A DNA stretch of 64,000 nucleotides from Ferruginivarius sediminum (GCF_003344765.1 NZ_QPMH01000004.1:124001-188000), one strand, 5' to 3'. Shown: positions 19,086 to 29,220, numbered from the stretch's first letter. Program-made: numbers and translations. Notes: a model not told the origin generated them from the letters alone.

Positions 19086-20357
19086 TCACGTCTTGAAACC
19101 GCGACCCTTCACGATTGCATCGGCGCCCAGCTTCCCGCGAACCCGGTCCATCGCGGCTTCCACCTTGGCATGCCGGCCGATGTCGGGGTCCAGGAGACTC
19201 GGCGGATCGGCCAGCGCCGCGTCCACCAAATCGTGGGCGCCGATGCCAATGAGCCGGAACCTGCGCCCGTCCGCCGCCTTGCGGAGCAAAGGTTCCGCCG
19301 CCCGGTACAGCCGGTCGGCAAGCCTGGTCGGGTCCTGCAGGCGCTGCGAGCGGGTCAGCGTCTGGAAATCGCGTGTCTTCAGCTTCAGTGTGACGCCATG
19401 CCCGGCCAGTCCCGATTTCTTCAGCCGCGCGGCCACGGTTTCGCACAACGGCCACAGGCGCGAAAGCAATTCGTCCGCGTCGGCGACATCGGTGTCGAAC
19501 GTCGTTTCCGCCGAGATGCTCTTGGTCGGTGCGTTCGGCTCTACCTGCCGCTTGTCCACGCCGCGCGCGAAGCTGTACAGGCGCCGCCCCATCGCCCCAT
19601 AGCGGGCAATCAGGTCGATTTCCTCGTAGCGGCGGAGGTGGCTGATACGGGTGATCCCGTCGCGGGAGAGGGAGGCCTGCATCGCCTTTCCGACGCCGGA
19701 GATGATGCCCACGGGCTTCTCTGCCAGGAAATCCAGCGCCTCGGCCCGGCCAATGGCGGCGAAGCCGCGCGGCTTGTCCAGGTCCGAGGCGATCTTGGCG
19801 AGGAATTTGTTGTAGCTGAGGCCGATGGAGGCGGTGACGCCAAGCTCGCGCTCGATGTCCAGCACCAGCCGGGCCAGGCTCCGCGCGGGCCGGCCGCCGT
19901 GCAGCGTCTCGATCCCCGAGAGATCCAGGAAGGCCTCGTCGATGGACAGCGGCTCGACCAGCGGTGTGATGTCCTGCATCAGTTCGCGCACGCGCCGCCC
20001 GGCGGCGCGGTAGCGGTCCATGTCCGGGCGGATAACGACGGCGTCGGGACAGCGCTCCAGCGCCTTGAACATCGGCATCGCGGAGCGGACGCCGTAGATG
20101 CGCGCCACATAGCAGCAGGCGGCCACGACGCCGCGTCGGCCGCCGCCGACAATGACCGGTTTGTCTGCCAATTCGGGGTTGTCGCGCTTCTCGATGCTGG
20201 CAAAGAACGCATCGCAGTCGAGATGCGCCAGCGACAACGTCGGCAATTCACCGTGGGCGAACAGGCGGGGCGAGGCGCATTCGGGACAGCGCTCGGCCGG
20301 CGTGTCCTCGAACAATGTCAGGCAATCCCGGCACAGGGCCGGCGTCGCCTCGGTCAT
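19086..20357 (-). CDS. dinB: DNA polymerase IV with an N-terminal Cys4 zinc-ribbon-like extension
   Basis: Y-family translesion polymerase, 423 residues. The palm motifs are AHLDCDAFFASIEKRDNPEL and PLSIDEAFLDLSG, and the protein carries finger, thumb and little-finger domains. About 40 extra residues at the N-terminus hold two CxxC pairs (CRDC, CPEC), a probable zinc ribbon not found in E. coli DinB. Its ATG overlaps the stop of the ROK kinase gene (ATGA), so the two are probably co-translated. No LexA box was identified. Confidence 0.93.
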   Translation of the reverse strand: MTEATPALCRDCLTLFEDTPAERCPECASPRLFAHGELPTLSLAHLDCDAFFASIEKRDNPELADKPVIVGGGRRGVVAACCYVARIYGVRSAMPMFKALERCPDAVVIRPDMDRYRAAGRRVRELMQDITPLVEPLSIDEAFLDLSGIETLHGGRPARSLARLVLDIERELGVTASIGLSYNKFLAKIASDLDKPRGFAAIGRAEALDFLAEKPVGIISGVGKAMQASLSRDGITRISHLRRYEEIDLIARYGAMGRRLYSFARGVDKRQVEPNAPTKSISAETTFDTDVADADELLSRLWPLCETVAARLKKSGLAGHGVTLKLKTRDFQTLTRSQRLQDPTRLADRLYRAAEPLLRKAADGRRFRLIGIGAHDLVDAALADPPSLLDPDIGRHAKVEAAMDRVRGKLGADAIVKGRGFKT

Positions 20358-21295
20358 TGATCCACCTCCGAGAGCGTGCGCACAGCCTCTGCCCGTTCAT
20401 CCGCCCGCCATAGTCGGGCAGCGCCGCGCACGCCGCTGGAATCGCCGTGCACCGGCGGCACGATACGCGTGTCGACGCGGTCGGAGAAGACATGGGGCTG
20501 CAGGCGTTCCGGCAACTCCTCATAGAGGTGTGCCAGGTTCGAGAGGCCGCCGCCCAGGACGATGACGGCCGGGTCCAGGATATTGATGACGCCCGCCAGC
20601 GCGCGGGCGAGACGGTCGCAGTAGCGATCCAGGGCTGCCTTGGCTGCCGCTTCACCCGCCCCGGCGCGCATGGCGACCATCCTTGCATCCCCCTCGCGGC
20701 CGCTGTTCGCAAGGTAGTCGGCGACCAGCCCCGGACCGGAGAGGAAGGTCTCGATGCACCCGCTGCGCCCGCAGTAGCAGGGTGGGCCGGGGCGCTCGTC
20801 GTCCCGTGGCGCGGGCAGGGGATTGTGCCCCCACTCGCCCGCGATCGCGTTAGGGCCGGAAATGAGTTGTCCGCGAACCACGATGCCACCCCCGACACCC
20901 GTGCCTAGGATGGCGCCGAAAACTGGCGATTCGTTTGCGGCCGCACCGTCGGTGGCTTCCGACAGGGCGAAACAGTCAGCGTCGTTAGCAAGGCGTACGG
21001 GCCGGTCCAGTGCGCGGGCCAGATCGCGCTCGAGGGGCTTACCGATCAACCAGGTCGAATTGGCGTTCTTGACGAGGCCCGTGGCTGGGGAAATCGCGCC
21101 CGGAATACCGACCCCGACGCTTGCCCGTGCGTCCAGGTCGCTTTCGATGGCATCGACAAGGCCGCGGACGTCGGCGATGGTGGCATTGTAATCACCTCGC
21201 CGAGTCGGCACTCTGCGGCGAGCGCGGCACGCGCCGTCGTGGTCCAGGGCGACGCCCTCTATCTTCGTTCCACCAAGGTCGATACCGATTAACAT
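20354..21295 (-). CDS. ROK-family sugar kinase
   Basis: A 313-residue kinase of the ROK family (glucokinase, fructokinase or N-acetylglucosamine kinase). The ATP-binding phosphate-1 motif IGIDLGGTKIEGVALD opens the protein. The catalytic Asp is in RLANDADCFALSE, followed by GTGVGGGIV and the sugar-binding EWGHNPLP. The ROK zinc motif is in CYCGRSGCIETFLSGPG. The substrate cannot be read from sequence. The ATG at 21295 gives a standard N-terminus; a TTG at 21310 is an alternative. It overlaps dinB by 4 bases. Confidence 0.92.
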   Translation of the reverse strand: MLIGIDLGGTKIEGVALDHDGACRARRRVPTRRGDYNATIADVRGLVDAIESDLDARASVGVGIPGAISPATGLVKNANSTWLIGKPLERDLARALDRPVRLANDADCFALSEATDGAAANESPVFGAILGTGVGGGIVVRGQLISGPNAIAGEWGHNPLPAPRDDERPGPPCYCGRSGCIETFLSGPGLVADYLANSGREGDARMVAMRAGAGEAAAKAALDRYCDRLARALAGVINILDPAVIVLGGGLSNLAHLYEELPERLQPHVFSDRVDTRIVPPVHGDSSGVRGAARLWRADERAEAVRTLSEVDQ

Positions 21296-21449
21296 TATTG
21301 GATATACCAAGCATTAACCCTGCAGGTTGTATCAAATAGGCTGTGCCAGGGGCATAGGCGCGCGGCACCGGCATGATTGTGATCATGACAAACGCGCGCG
21401 CGGCTTGCTACACAGGCGGTGCATCGGGACCAGAGATCGGAATGCCTGC

Positions 21450-21860
21450 ATGAACAACGGGAATACCAAAACGGTGCTCGTGGTCGAGGACAACGAGTTG
21501 AACATGAAACTCTTCCACGACCTGCTCGAAGCGCACGGCTATGCCATCCTGCAGACGAAGGACGGCATGGAGGCGCTGAAGATCGCCCGCGAACACCACC
21601 CCGACCTGATCCTGATGGACATCCAGCTTCCGGAAGTCTCCGGCCTGGAGGTCACCAAGTGGATCAAGGAGGACGACAACCTGAAGTCGATCCCCGTCAT
21701 CGCCGTCACGGCGTTCGCCATGAAGGGCGACGAGGATAAGATCCGTGAAGGTGGGTGCGAGGCCTATATCGCCAAGCCGATCTCGGTGGCAGACTTCCTC
21801 GCGACCGTCGAGCGTTTTCTCAGTAACTCGGATCGGACCGGATCGCCGCAACCCGCATGA
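21450..21860 (+). CDS. divK: Single-domain response regulator DivK
   Basis: Cell-cycle receiver protein of 136 residues without an output domain. Acidic residues E13-D14 and phospho-acceptor D57 ([16 protein letters not shown]) are intact, with the Thr in [11 protein letters not shown] and Lys in YIAKPIS. In Caulobacter, DivK links the PleC and DivJ kinases to CckA-CtrA control. Its stop overlaps the pleD start (ATGA), the conserved divK-pleD arrangement of alphaproteobacteria. The ATG at 21450 was chosen by family length. Confidence 0.95.
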   Translation: MNNGNTKTVLVVEDNELNMKLFHDLLEAHGYAILQTKDGMEALKIAREHHPDLILMDIQLPEVSGLEVTKWIKEDDNLKSIPVIAVTAFAMKGDEDKIREGGCEAYIAKPISVADFLATVERFLSNSDRTGSPQPA

Positions 21861-23263
21861 CAGCACGCATCCTTGTCGTCGACGATATCCCCGCAAACGT
21901 CAAGCTGCTCGAAGCCAAGCTCTCGGCCGAGTATTACGACGTAATCCCGGCTGCGGACGGGCCGCAGGCGCTGGAAGTGGCGCGCGAGCAAGCGCCCGAC
22001 ATCATTCTGCTGGACGTGATGATGCCGGGGATGGACGGCTTCGAGGTTTGCGAGCGGCTGAAGGCGGATGCCGGCACCGCCCACATCCCCGTCGTCATGG
22101 TGACGGCATTGTCGGAGATCTCCGACCGCGTGCGCGGGCTGGAGGCGGGGGCCGACGATTTCCTCTCCAAGCCGGTCAACGACACTGCGCTGTTCGCGCG
22201 CGTCCGCTCGCTCGTCCGCCTGAAGATGATGATGGACGAGTTGCGGGTGCGCCAGGAGACGTCCGGCCAGCTTGGCGTTGCCGACGCCGGCGACGACCTG
22301 GACGACGCCCCTGCCCGAATTCTGACCGTCGAAAGCAGCGAATATACTGCTGAGCGGACGTGCAAGTACCTGCGCGAAGCCGGGCATACGGTGGATCATG
22401 TGGACACCGGGCGTGCCGGGCTGGAGCAAGGGCGCGAGGGCGGCTACGACCTCATCATCGTCGGTATCGACCTGAAGGGTGAGGACGGCCTGCGGCTTTG
22501 CTCGCAGTTCCGCTCGCAGGAAGAGACGCGGCACGTCCCGCTGCTGCTGTTGTTGGACGACATGGATCTTCCACGCCTTGCCAAGGGTCTCGACCTTGGC
22601 GTCACGGACTATCTGGTGAAGCCTCTGGATCGCGGCGAGCTGTTGGCGCGGGCCCGCACGCAGGTGCGCCGCCGCCGCTATCACGACCGCTTGCGCGCGC
22701 GAATCCAGAAAAGCGTCTCGATGGCGTTCACGGACGCGCTGACCGGGCTTTACAACCGGCGTTACCTAACGACGCACCTGGACCGCAAGCTGATGGGGAT
22801 CGGCGCGACGGGAAAGCCGGTAGCGGTGGCGATCCTGGACGTCGATCACTTCAAGCAGATCAACGACACCTACGGCCATAACGCGGGTGACGAGGTGCTG
22901 CAACAGCTTGCGACCGCGCTGCAGGACAACCTGCGCAGCGTCGATCTGGTGGCGCGTTATGGCGGTGAAGAATTCGTCATTGTCATGCCGGATACCGGAA
23001 GCGACGCGGCCCAGTGCGTGGCTGAGCGCGTGCGCGGCCGCGTCGTCGAGAACGAATTCAGGGTCGCGGGCGGCGAGACCAGCCTGCCCGTGACCGTTTC
23101 CATCGGCGTCGCGGCGACCACCAATGCCGAGGAAATGGCCGAGGACGTGCTGGACCGCGCGGATCAAGCGCTCTATCGCGCGAAGTCGGAGGGACGCAAT
23201 CGTGTCGTCTCGGCCGATGGAACTGAGGTGCTCTCGCCCGAGGCGGTGAAGACCGGGCTCTGA
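21857..23263 (+). CDS. pleD: Response regulator/diguanylate cyclase PleD
   Basis: 468 residues in the REC-REC-GGDEF order. The first receiver has D9-D10 and phospho-acceptor D53 ([11 protein letters not shown]). The second is degenerate, with Gly in place of the Asp (LIIVGIDL), as expected of the PleD adaptor domain used for dimerisation. The cyclase domain has [13 protein letters not shown], the active-site GGEEF, and an I-site RSVD five residues before it. PleD makes c-di-GMP at the cell pole during the swarmer-to-stalked transition in relatives. It is co-translated with divK. Confidence 0.97.
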   Translation: MTARILVVDDIPANVKLLEAKLSAEYYDVIPAADGPQALEVAREQAPDIILLDVMMPGMDGFEVCERLKADAGTAHIPVVMVTALSEISDRVRGLEAGADDFLSKPVNDTALFARVRSLVRLKMMMDELRVRQETSGQLGVADAGDDLDDAPARILTVESSEYTAERTCKYLREAGHTVDHVDTGRAGLEQGREGGYDLIIVGIDLKGEDGLRLCSQFRSQEETRHVPLLLLLDDMDLPRLAKGLDLGVTDYLVKPLDRGELLARARTQVRRRRYHDRLRARIQKSVSMAFTDALTGLYNRRYLTTHLDRKLMGIGATGKPVAVAILDVDHFKQINDTYGHNAGDEVLQQLATALQDNLRSVDLVARYGGEEFVIVMPDTGSDAAQCVAERVRGRVVENEFRVAGGETSLPVTVSIGVAATTNAEEMAEDVLDRADQALYRAKSEGRNRVVSADGTEVLSPEAVKTGL

Positions 23264-23391
23264 TTGGCCCTGGCCGCGCCCTTCCGAAACGCCTGTCGCG
23301 AGCCCCGGTGCGGCGGCATGACGCGGCCGCTTGCGAGGGGCCTTCCCACCCGGCACACTCGTTACCCATCGTACGGCGAGGTCGCATCCCG

Positions 23392-24015
23392 ATGAGTTTT
23401 CCCGATGCTGGCGAATTCTGGGACGAGAAGTATGCCGGCGAGCAATATCGCTTCGGCGTGTCTCCCAATGCCTTCCTGGCTGCTCAAGCCGCACGCTTGA
23501 AGCCCGGTCTTCGGGCACTTGCGCTTGCCGATGGGGAGGGCCGGAATGGCGTCTGGCTGGCGCGGCAGGGGCTGGAGGTGGTTTCGGTCGATATTTCCCG
23601 GCGCGGGATCGCGAAGGCGAAGGCACTGGGAGCGGCCCACGGCGTCGATCTGGATATCCGCCACGGCGACCTGTCCACTTGGGAAATGGGAGAGGCGGCC
23701 TTCGACGTTGTCGTCGCCATCTTCATCCAGTTCGCCGGGCCGGACCTTCGCGCGCGCCTTTTCGCGGGAATAAAGCGTGCGCTGAGGCCGGGCGGCCTCC
23801 TGATCCTCCAGGGCTACCGGCCGGAGCAGATAGAGTACGGCACCGGCGGACCGCCGTTCGCCGAGAACATGTACACCGAGGAACTGCTACGCGATGCCTT
23901 CGGCGACTTCGAGATAGAGCGTCTCGAAAGTCACGACGACGTCATCCACGAGGGTAGCGGGCACGACGGGCTGTCCGCCCTGATCGATCTGATAGCCCGC
24001 AAGCCGGCGACGTGA
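23392..24015 (+). CDS. SAM-dependent methyltransferase (TehB-like)
   Basis: A 207-residue class I methyltransferase of the small TehB/thiopurine-type group. It opens with FWDEKYAGEQYRFGVSPNAFL. Motif I, which usually reads DLGCGxGRNG, here is ALADGEGRNGVWLARQG, followed by VSVDISRRGIAKAKALG. Later come FDVVVAIFIQFAGPDLRARL and GGLLILQGYRPEQ. The substrate is unknown. The ATG at 23392 follows a weak CGAGG. A hairpin separates it from the convergent rpmG. Confidence 0.85.
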   Translation: MSFPDAGEFWDEKYAGEQYRFGVSPNAFLAAQAARLKPGLRALALADGEGRNGVWLARQGLEVVSVDISRRGIAKAKALGAAHGVDLDIRHGDLSTWEMGEAAFDVVVAIFIQFAGPDLRARLFAGIKRALRPGGLLILQGYRPEQIEYGTGGPPFAENMYTEELLRDAFGDFEIERLESHDDVIHEGSGHDGLSALIDLIARKPAT

Positions 24016-24020
24016 ACACG

Positions 24021-24044
24021 AAAAGGCCGCCGAAAACGGCGGCC
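24021..24044 (-). terminator. Terminator of rpmG
   Basis: GGCCGCCG (24025-24032) and CGGCGGCC (24037-24044) form a perfect 8-bp stem with an AAAA loop. On the minus strand the stem is followed by TTTT, so it fits rpmG best; it may also stop the convergent methyltransferase transcript. Confidence 0.75.
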
Positions 24045-24073
24045 CCATCACGCAGTCCGTGTGCCGCACCGGC

Positions 24074-24241
24074 TTACTTCATCTTCGATTCCTTGAAGAT
24101 GACGTGCTTGCGCGCCTTCGGGTCGTACTTGCGGAGCTGCAGCTTCTCGGTGGTGGCACGCGTGTTCTTCTTCGTCACGTAGAAATAGCCGGTGTCGGCG
24201 GTGCTCACCAGTTTGATCTGCTGCGTCGTTGGCTTGGCCAT
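24074..24241 (-). CDS. rpmG: 50S ribosomal protein L33
   Basis: The 55-residue ribosomal protein L33, beginning [20 protein letters not shown] and ending in FKESKMK. It has the length and basic composition of the family ([19 protein letters not shown]). There are no Cys pairs, so it is the zinc-free (C-) form. It is monocistronic, with a terminator directly behind it. Confidence 0.97.
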   Translation of the reverse strand: MAKPTTQQIKLVSTADTGYFYVTKKNTRATTEKLQLRKYDPKARKHVIFKESKMK

Positions 24242-24303
24242 AACTCTGCGTCCTTGAATCGAGGCTGTTCTGCTGCGCGAACATACTGAGTGGCTGCACG
24301 CTG

Positions 24304-25032
24304 TCAAGCACGGCCAAGCGGTTTGCAGGAGACCCGCCGGTCGCCGCGCCAGAGAAGGCGTTCCACGGGCCGTGTGCCTCCTTGCGCCAAGGCGATGCGC
24401 AGATCGCGTGCCAGCGTGAGGACAAGCTGTGTCACCTCCGCCATCGGCAACGCCTCCCACTCTCGCCACGCGATCCAGTCGACCGCTTCGATTTCGCCGT
24501 CGCCCGTACCGACTTGGGTGGCTGCGTCGCCGTTGCAGAGGAAAAAGCGGGTATGGAAGCGGATCGGCGAAGCGGTCGGGGTGATCGCCCTAGCCAGGAG
24601 ATACATCCGGTCGAATGCCGGATGTCGGCCGGCTCGGAGGTAGCTTCTCCAGGGAGTGGTTGTAGCTGACCTCGGCATGCGAAAGCGCACGTCCTCGGTC
24701 ATGCCTTCGCCGATCAGCAGGCCCGTTTCCTCGAACGTCTCGCGAAGCGCGCACCGGGCGAAGGCCTTCAGTTTCAGGCTGGTGGCCCGGTCGATGCCGG
24801 GTGGCTGGGCAGGCATGGTTTCCGTGTAGCCGCTCGGCCGAAGATCCGCATGGTCCAGGCGGCCGCCGGGCGGGACGAACACGCCGGGCATGAACTTCGC
24901 GTTCCGCTGCCGGCGTCCCAGCAGAACCTCCGGTTCTGTGAGGTCTCCGCGCAGCAGGATGAGCCCGGCCGCATCCTTCGGGCGAACGGTGGGCCGGGGC
25001 TTGAGGTCGGCTTGCGCGGGTAGGGAACTCAG
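24304..25032 (-). CDS. NUDIX hydrolase (NUDT19-like), apparent CTG start
   Basis: NUDIX pyrophosphohydrolase, 242 residues if read from [22 protein letters not shown] is the first strand region. The NUDIX box is split: GRLD, then an insert, then RETFEETGL (the REUXEEXGU core), as in the CoA/acyl-CoA-hydrolysing NUDT7/19-like group. The frame has no ATG, GTG or TTG between an upstream TAA and the ATG at 24891, yet conserved residues precede that ATG. A CTG at 25032-25030 overlaps the S41 protease stop as CTGA, with AGG about 7 bases upstream. The hydrolase call is firm; the start is inferred. Confidence 0.85.
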   Translation of the reverse strand: MSSLPAQADLKPRPTVRPKDAAGLILLRGDLTEPEVLLGRRQRNAKFMPGVFVPPGGRLDHADLRPSGYTETMPAQPPGIDRATSLKLKAFARCALRETFEETGLLIGEGMTEDVRFRMPRSATTTPWRSYLRAGRHPAFDRMYLLARAITPTASPIRFHTRFFLCNGDAATQVGTGDGEIEAVDWIAWREWEALPMAEVTQLVLTLARDLRIALAQGGTRPVERLLWRGDRRVSCKPLGRA

Positions 25033-26648
25033 TGGTGGACCTGCGCCAGTTTAGCGGGAACCGTACCGGCAGCGGTGCGGTAAAGCTCGCGATCATGGAT
25101 CAGCCGCAGCGCGACATCCAGATCGAGAGATGGTGACGCACGCCGGCCCGGGCAGCTTGCCCGCAGTGCTTCAAGCGCTTCTTCGCCCGCCTGACCGTCG
25201 CCGTAAGCCGCCGAGTGTGTCCGGGTTTGCCGCGTCATCCGGCTGTGCCGCAGGTCGGCAAGAACGTCATCGAAGTCTTCCGCCTTGCCGCTTGTGCAGA
25301 CATCGGGCAGCACGCCGCGCCGGCTGAGAGCGTATCCTGATGGCGCATGGAAGCGGGCCCAGGTCAGGGTGAGTTCCCCGCGGTTCGGCAGGCGCAGGAC
25401 GGTCTGCACTGTTCCCTTGCCGAAGGACGTGCTGCCGATCACCACGGCGCGGCCGGAGTCTTGCAGGGCAGCCGCCACGATCTCGGAGGCGGATGCGGAC
25501 GCGGCGTTCACGAGAACCACCACTGGCCGCCCTTCGCCAAGGTCATCTGGATCCGCGTCGAAGTACTGATGACTGTCCGGATGCCGGCCATGGGTGGAGA
25601 CGATCCGGCCTTCGCGCACGAAGAGGTCCGAGACATCGACCGCCTGATCCAGTAGCCCGCCGGGGTTGTCCCGCAGATCGAGGACGAAGCCGGCAAGGTC
25701 CGGGCCGATATCTCGGCGCGCTTTCCCGATGACCCGGCGCATCGACTCGGCCGTATTCTGGTTGAAGCCGCTGACGCGGATGTAGGCGGTATCGCCCTCG
25801 CGCCGGTACTCTACCGTCTGCGGTACGATGTGGCCGCGGCGAACGGCGATCTGAACAGGATACTCCAAGTCCTCGCGGCGCACCGTGAGCGCCACGCGGC
25901 TGTCGATGCGCCCGCGCAGCTTCTCGACAGCCTCCGCACGCCCCAGCATGGCTGCCGGCTCGCCGTCGATGGCGACGATCACATCGCCCTCTGCGAGGCC
26001 CGCTGACTTTGCGGGGCTGTCTTGCATTACCGAGAGGATCTCGATACCTGCGTCAACCATCCCGATCCGGACACCGATGCCGCCGAAGCCATCGCGGTTC
26101 GCGCGGTTCTCCCGCGCCCGGTCCGCGCCAGCATAGCGGGAATAGGGGTCGAGGTGTACCAACATCCCCTCGAACATCGACTCGTATAGCTCTTCCGCGG
26201 ATTTGTTCCGCAGGGTGGGCGAATAGCTTTGGCCGGCTTCGAGCGCCGATGCCGTCATGCTGCCCCAGCGGTCCGGATCCTCGCTCTTGGGCAGCGGGAA
26301 GACATGCGTCTCGCGGCCCTTGACGCGCATGGAAAGATCGTCGCCGTGCCGCTCGACCGCCACGGTGGGGTCCATCTCGGCGACTTCGCGTAGTCCGGCG
26401 ACGGCGAGGTCCGCCATCGCCACTTCCTCGATATAGATGTCGGCGATGTCGTGATAGCCGACGGAAAACAGACGTGTCGCCTCGAACGAATTGTACTCGC
26501 CAGATACGGTATTCTGTTCCTTGCCGGCACAGGCAACCGCCAGAACCAGCATGGAGAACGCCGCAATCCGGACTGCGCGCGCCGGCAATTTCCGCGGCGC
26601 CATACCGGTCCGCCCCAACCGGTTCGGCTTCCCCTTTGGTGTCGCCAT
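25029..26648 (-). CDS. S41 (carboxy-terminal processing) protease, probable lipoprotein
   Basis: C-terminal processing peptidase-like protein, 539 residues. The N-terminus carries a basic segment, then a hydrophobic signal ending in AVACAGKE, a possible lipoprotein attachment Cys. A PDZ domain (GGIGVRIGMVDAGIEILSV ... GLAEGDVIVAIDG) is followed by the S41 domain with FVLDLRDNPGGLLDQAV. The Ser-Lys dyad region is NAASASASEIVAAALQDSG and STSFGKGTVQT. It probably acts in the periplasm on the tails of exported proteins. The ATG at 26648 and a GTG at 26654 are both possible starts. Its stop overlaps the NUDIX start. Confidence 0.92.
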   Translation of the reverse strand: MATPKGKPNRLGRTGMAPRKLPARAVRIAAFSMLVLAVACAGKEQNTVSGEYNSFEATRLFSVGYHDIADIYIEEVAMADLAVAGLREVAEMDPTVAVERHGDDLSMRVKGRETHVFPLPKSEDPDRWGSMTASALEAGQSYSPTLRNKSAEELYESMFEGMLVHLDPYSRYAGADRARENRANRDGFGGIGVRIGMVDAGIEILSVMQDSPAKSAGLAEGDVIVAIDGEPAAMLGRAEAVEKLRGRIDSRVALTVRREDLEYPVQIAVRRGHIVPQTVEYRREGDTAYIRVSGFNQNTAESMRRVIGKARRDIGPDLAGFVLDLRDNPGGLLDQAVDVSDLFVREGRIVSTHGRHPDSHQYFDADPDDLGEGRPVVVLVNAASASASEIVAAALQDSGRAVVIGSTSFGKGTVQTVLRLPNRGELTLTWARFHAPSGYALSRRGVLPDVCTSGKAEDFDDVLADLRHSRMTRQTRTHSAAYGDGQAGEEALEALRASCPGRRASPSLDLDVALRLIHDRELYRTAAGTVPAKLAQVHH

Positions 26649-26805
26649 CCGCACTACTTTCGGCCGCTCACCCGTCTCTTAATAATTAAATCTCTTTGGC
26701 CATTCTTCCAACGCATTTTTGTATTAGGGAGGCAAATATGGCGCGAGCATGACGGACCGCCGGTCAAAGACCCGTTAACGCGGCATGAAGGCAGCGGTGT
26801 CGCCG

Positions 26806-29184
26806 CTATTCGCCTTGCTTCTGTTTCGATGCGTGACCATTGCGCGAACTGGCTTTTCCGGCGGGTTTCGTGGACTTCCCGGCCTTTGCCGCCTTTTTCG
26901 CCTGCTTGGCCTTCCGCGCGGATTTGCGGGCCGTCTTCGATGTCCGCGCGGCCTGCCGGCGGCGGCCCTTGCCGGGACCGCCCGGACTCACCGGCTCGGT
27001 CTCGATCGATTCGCCGCCAGCGGATTCGATGACCTCGATCATCTCCAGGACGATGCCGCCGGTGACCGGATCGGCTTCCGCAAGGCGCACCTTCACCTTG
27101 TCGCCCAGGCGATACACACGTCCCCAGCGATTGCCCACCAGGCAATGGGCCTTCTCGTCGTGGCGGTAGAAGTCGTTCGGCAGGGTGCCGATGGGAATTA
27201 GGCCATCGGCGCCAGTTTCCTGAAGCGTCACGAACAGACCGAAACGGGTGACTCCACCGACGCGCCCCAGTAGCTCCGTCCCAACGCGGTCCTTCAGGTA
27301 GGCGGCCGTGAAACGATCGATCGCATCGTACTCCGCCCCCTGCGCGCGGCGCTCGGTGAACGAGATGTGCTCCCCGATTTCCGCGAAGGCCTCCGCCTCG
27401 CCGGGGCCCAGCCCGCCTTCGCCCAGTTTCAGGCCGTCGATCAGGGCACGGTGGACGAGCAGGTCGGCATAGCGGCGGATCGGCGAGGTGAAGTGGGCGT
27501 AGCGCTGCAGCGCCAGGCCGAAGTGCCCCTGGTTGTCCGGGCTGTAGTAGGCCTGGCTCTGGCAGCGCAGCACAAGCTGGTTCACCATCGCCGCTTCCGG
27601 GTGGCCCGCGACTTTTGCCAGGATCCGCTTGAAGGCCTCGGGCCGCGCCGCCTGATCGGACGCCAGCGTCAGGTCGAAGCTGCGCAGCGTTTCCCGCAAG
27701 GCGTCCACCTTGTCGGGATCCGGCGGCTCGTGCACGCGGTACATGCAGGGCTGACCGCGGCTCTCCAGCGTCTCGGCCGCCGCGACGTTGGCGGCGATCA
27801 TGAACTCCTCGATCAGCCGGTGCGAATCCAGCCGCTCGCGCGGTTCGATGGCCTTCACGTTGCCGGTCTCGTCGACGATCACCTGCTTCTCGGCGATGTC
27901 GATATCCAGGGTTCCGCGTGCCTCGCGCGCCCGCAGCAAGGCCTCGAAGGCGCCGTACAGCGGCTCGATCACCGGCTCCAGCAATGGCGCTGTCAATGCG
28001 TCGGGATTGCCGTCCCTGGCGGCCTGCACCTGCTCGTAGGTCAGCCGCGCGCTGGAGCGCATCAGCCCGCGCATGAAGCGGTGCTCCAGCGCCTTGCCGT
28101 CGCGGCCGATGCGGATTTCGACCGCCATGCAACCCCGATCCTCGTCGGGACGCAGGGAGCACCAGCCGTTCGACAGTCCCTCCGGCAGCATCGGCACGAC
28201 GCGGTCCGGGAAATAGACCGAGTTGCCGCGGTCCCTCGCGGCGCGGTCGAGGGCGCCGTCCGGGCGTACGTAGTGGGCGACGTCGGCGATTGCGACCATG
28301 ATCCGGAAACCGCCCGGATTATCGTCCCCGTCGTCGGGTGCCGCCATGACGGCATCGTCGAAGTCCCTGGCATCGGTCCCGTCAATGGTGACGAGCGGAA
28401 GCTCCCGCAGATCCTCGCGGTCGCCCAGGCGGACAGGCAGCGCCTCGTTCGCGGCCTCCAGCGCCTTCTCGGGGAACTCGACGGGGATATCGTTCTCGTG
28501 GATCGCGATCAGGCTGATGGCCTTGGGGGAGGCGGTGTCGCCCAGGCGCTCCACCACGCGCACCTCACGCTGACCCAGTCGCGGATGGTGGGGCTTGACC
28601 TCGCAAAGGACGAACTCGCCGGGCTCGGCTCCGGCGGCATCTTCCTTGCGCAGGATGTATTCCTGCTTCACCCGCTTGTCGGTGGGACGCAGCCGGCCGG
28701 CCCTTTCACCGCGCTCGTAGATGCCGAGCACCCGCTTCGGAGAGCCCGCCAGGACACGGATCGGTCTTGCCTCGTAAACGCCGGGTTCGATCCTGCTCAG
28801 CTTGGCCAGGATGCGGGCGCCAGTATGCAAGGTCGCCGCCCAGCCCCGCTCGGGCACGACATAGATGCGCGGCGGCGAGGTTTCGCCCTTCCACTGTGCC
28901 GGACGGGCCAGCAACTCCCCATCCGGGTCGCGGTCGGCGATGTCGAGAACGGAGATCTCTGGCAGCGCGTTGACAGGCCGAAGGCGCTTCTTCTCGCCCT
29001 GTTCGATATCGCCCGCTGCAAGCAGCTCGCGCAGCATTTCCTTGAGCTGCACGCGCTGCGCCCCCTTCAGGTGGAAGGCACGGGCGATATCGCGCTTGTC
29101 CACCGGCTGCGCGCTCTCCTCAATATAGCGCAGCAACTCGTCACGCGAGGGCAGGGGGCCGGCTTTCCGTGTCGCCCTGGCCAA
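26806..29184 (-). CDS. rnr: Ribonuclease R
   Basis: Processive 3'-to-5' exoribonuclease of the RNB family, 792 residues. Order: N-terminal helical/HTH domain, cold-shock domains, and the RNB catalytic domain with TIDGTDARDFDDAVMA (metal-binding Asp cluster) and HFTSPIRRYADLLVHR. An S1 domain follows (GVTRFGLFVTLQETGADGLIPI), then a long Lys/Ala/Ser-rich basic tail. The TTG at 29184 was chosen: GGAG lies about 8 bases upstream, and the ATG right after the topA stop runs into TAG after ten codons. It probably belongs to the dprA-topA-rnr transcript. Confidence 0.96.
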   Translation of the reverse strand: MARATRKAGPLPSRDELLRYIEESAQPVDKRDIARAFHLKGAQRVQLKEMLRELLAAGDIEQGEKKRLRPVNALPEISVLDIADRDPDGELLARPAQWKGETSPPRIYVVPERGWAATLHTGARILAKLSRIEPGVYEARPIRVLAGSPKRVLGIYERGERAGRLRPTDKRVKQEYILRKEDAAGAEPGEFVLCEVKPHHPRLGQREVRVVERLGDTASPKAISLIAIHENDIPVEFPEKALEAANEALPVRLGDREDLRELPLVTIDGTDARDFDDAVMAAPDDGDDNPGGFRIMVAIADVAHYVRPDGALDRAARDRGNSVYFPDRVVPMLPEGLSNGWCSLRPDEDRGCMAVEIRIGRDGKALEHRFMRGLMRSSARLTYEQVQAARDGNPDALTAPLLEPVIEPLYGAFEALLRAREARGTLDIDIAEKQVIVDETGNVKAIEPRERLDSHRLIEEFMIAANVAAAETLESRGQPCMYRVHEPPDPDKVDALRETLRSFDLTLASDQAARPEAFKRILAKVAGHPEAAMVNQLVLRCQSQAYYSPDNQGHFGLALQRYAHFTSPIRRYADLLVHRALIDGLKLGEGGLGPGEAEAFAEIGEHISFTERRAQGAEYDAIDRFTAAYLKDRVGTELLGRVGGVTRFGLFVTLQETGADGLIPIGTLPNDFYRHDEKAHCLVGNRWGRVYRLGDKVKVRLAEADPVTGGIVLEMIEVIESAGGESIETEPVSPGGPGKGRRRQAARTSKTARKSARKAKQAKKAAKAGKSTKPAGKASSRNGHASKQKQGE

Positions 29185-29220
29185 GGCCTATCTCCGCCGG
29201 GTCGCTTCGCGCGGGCGCAT

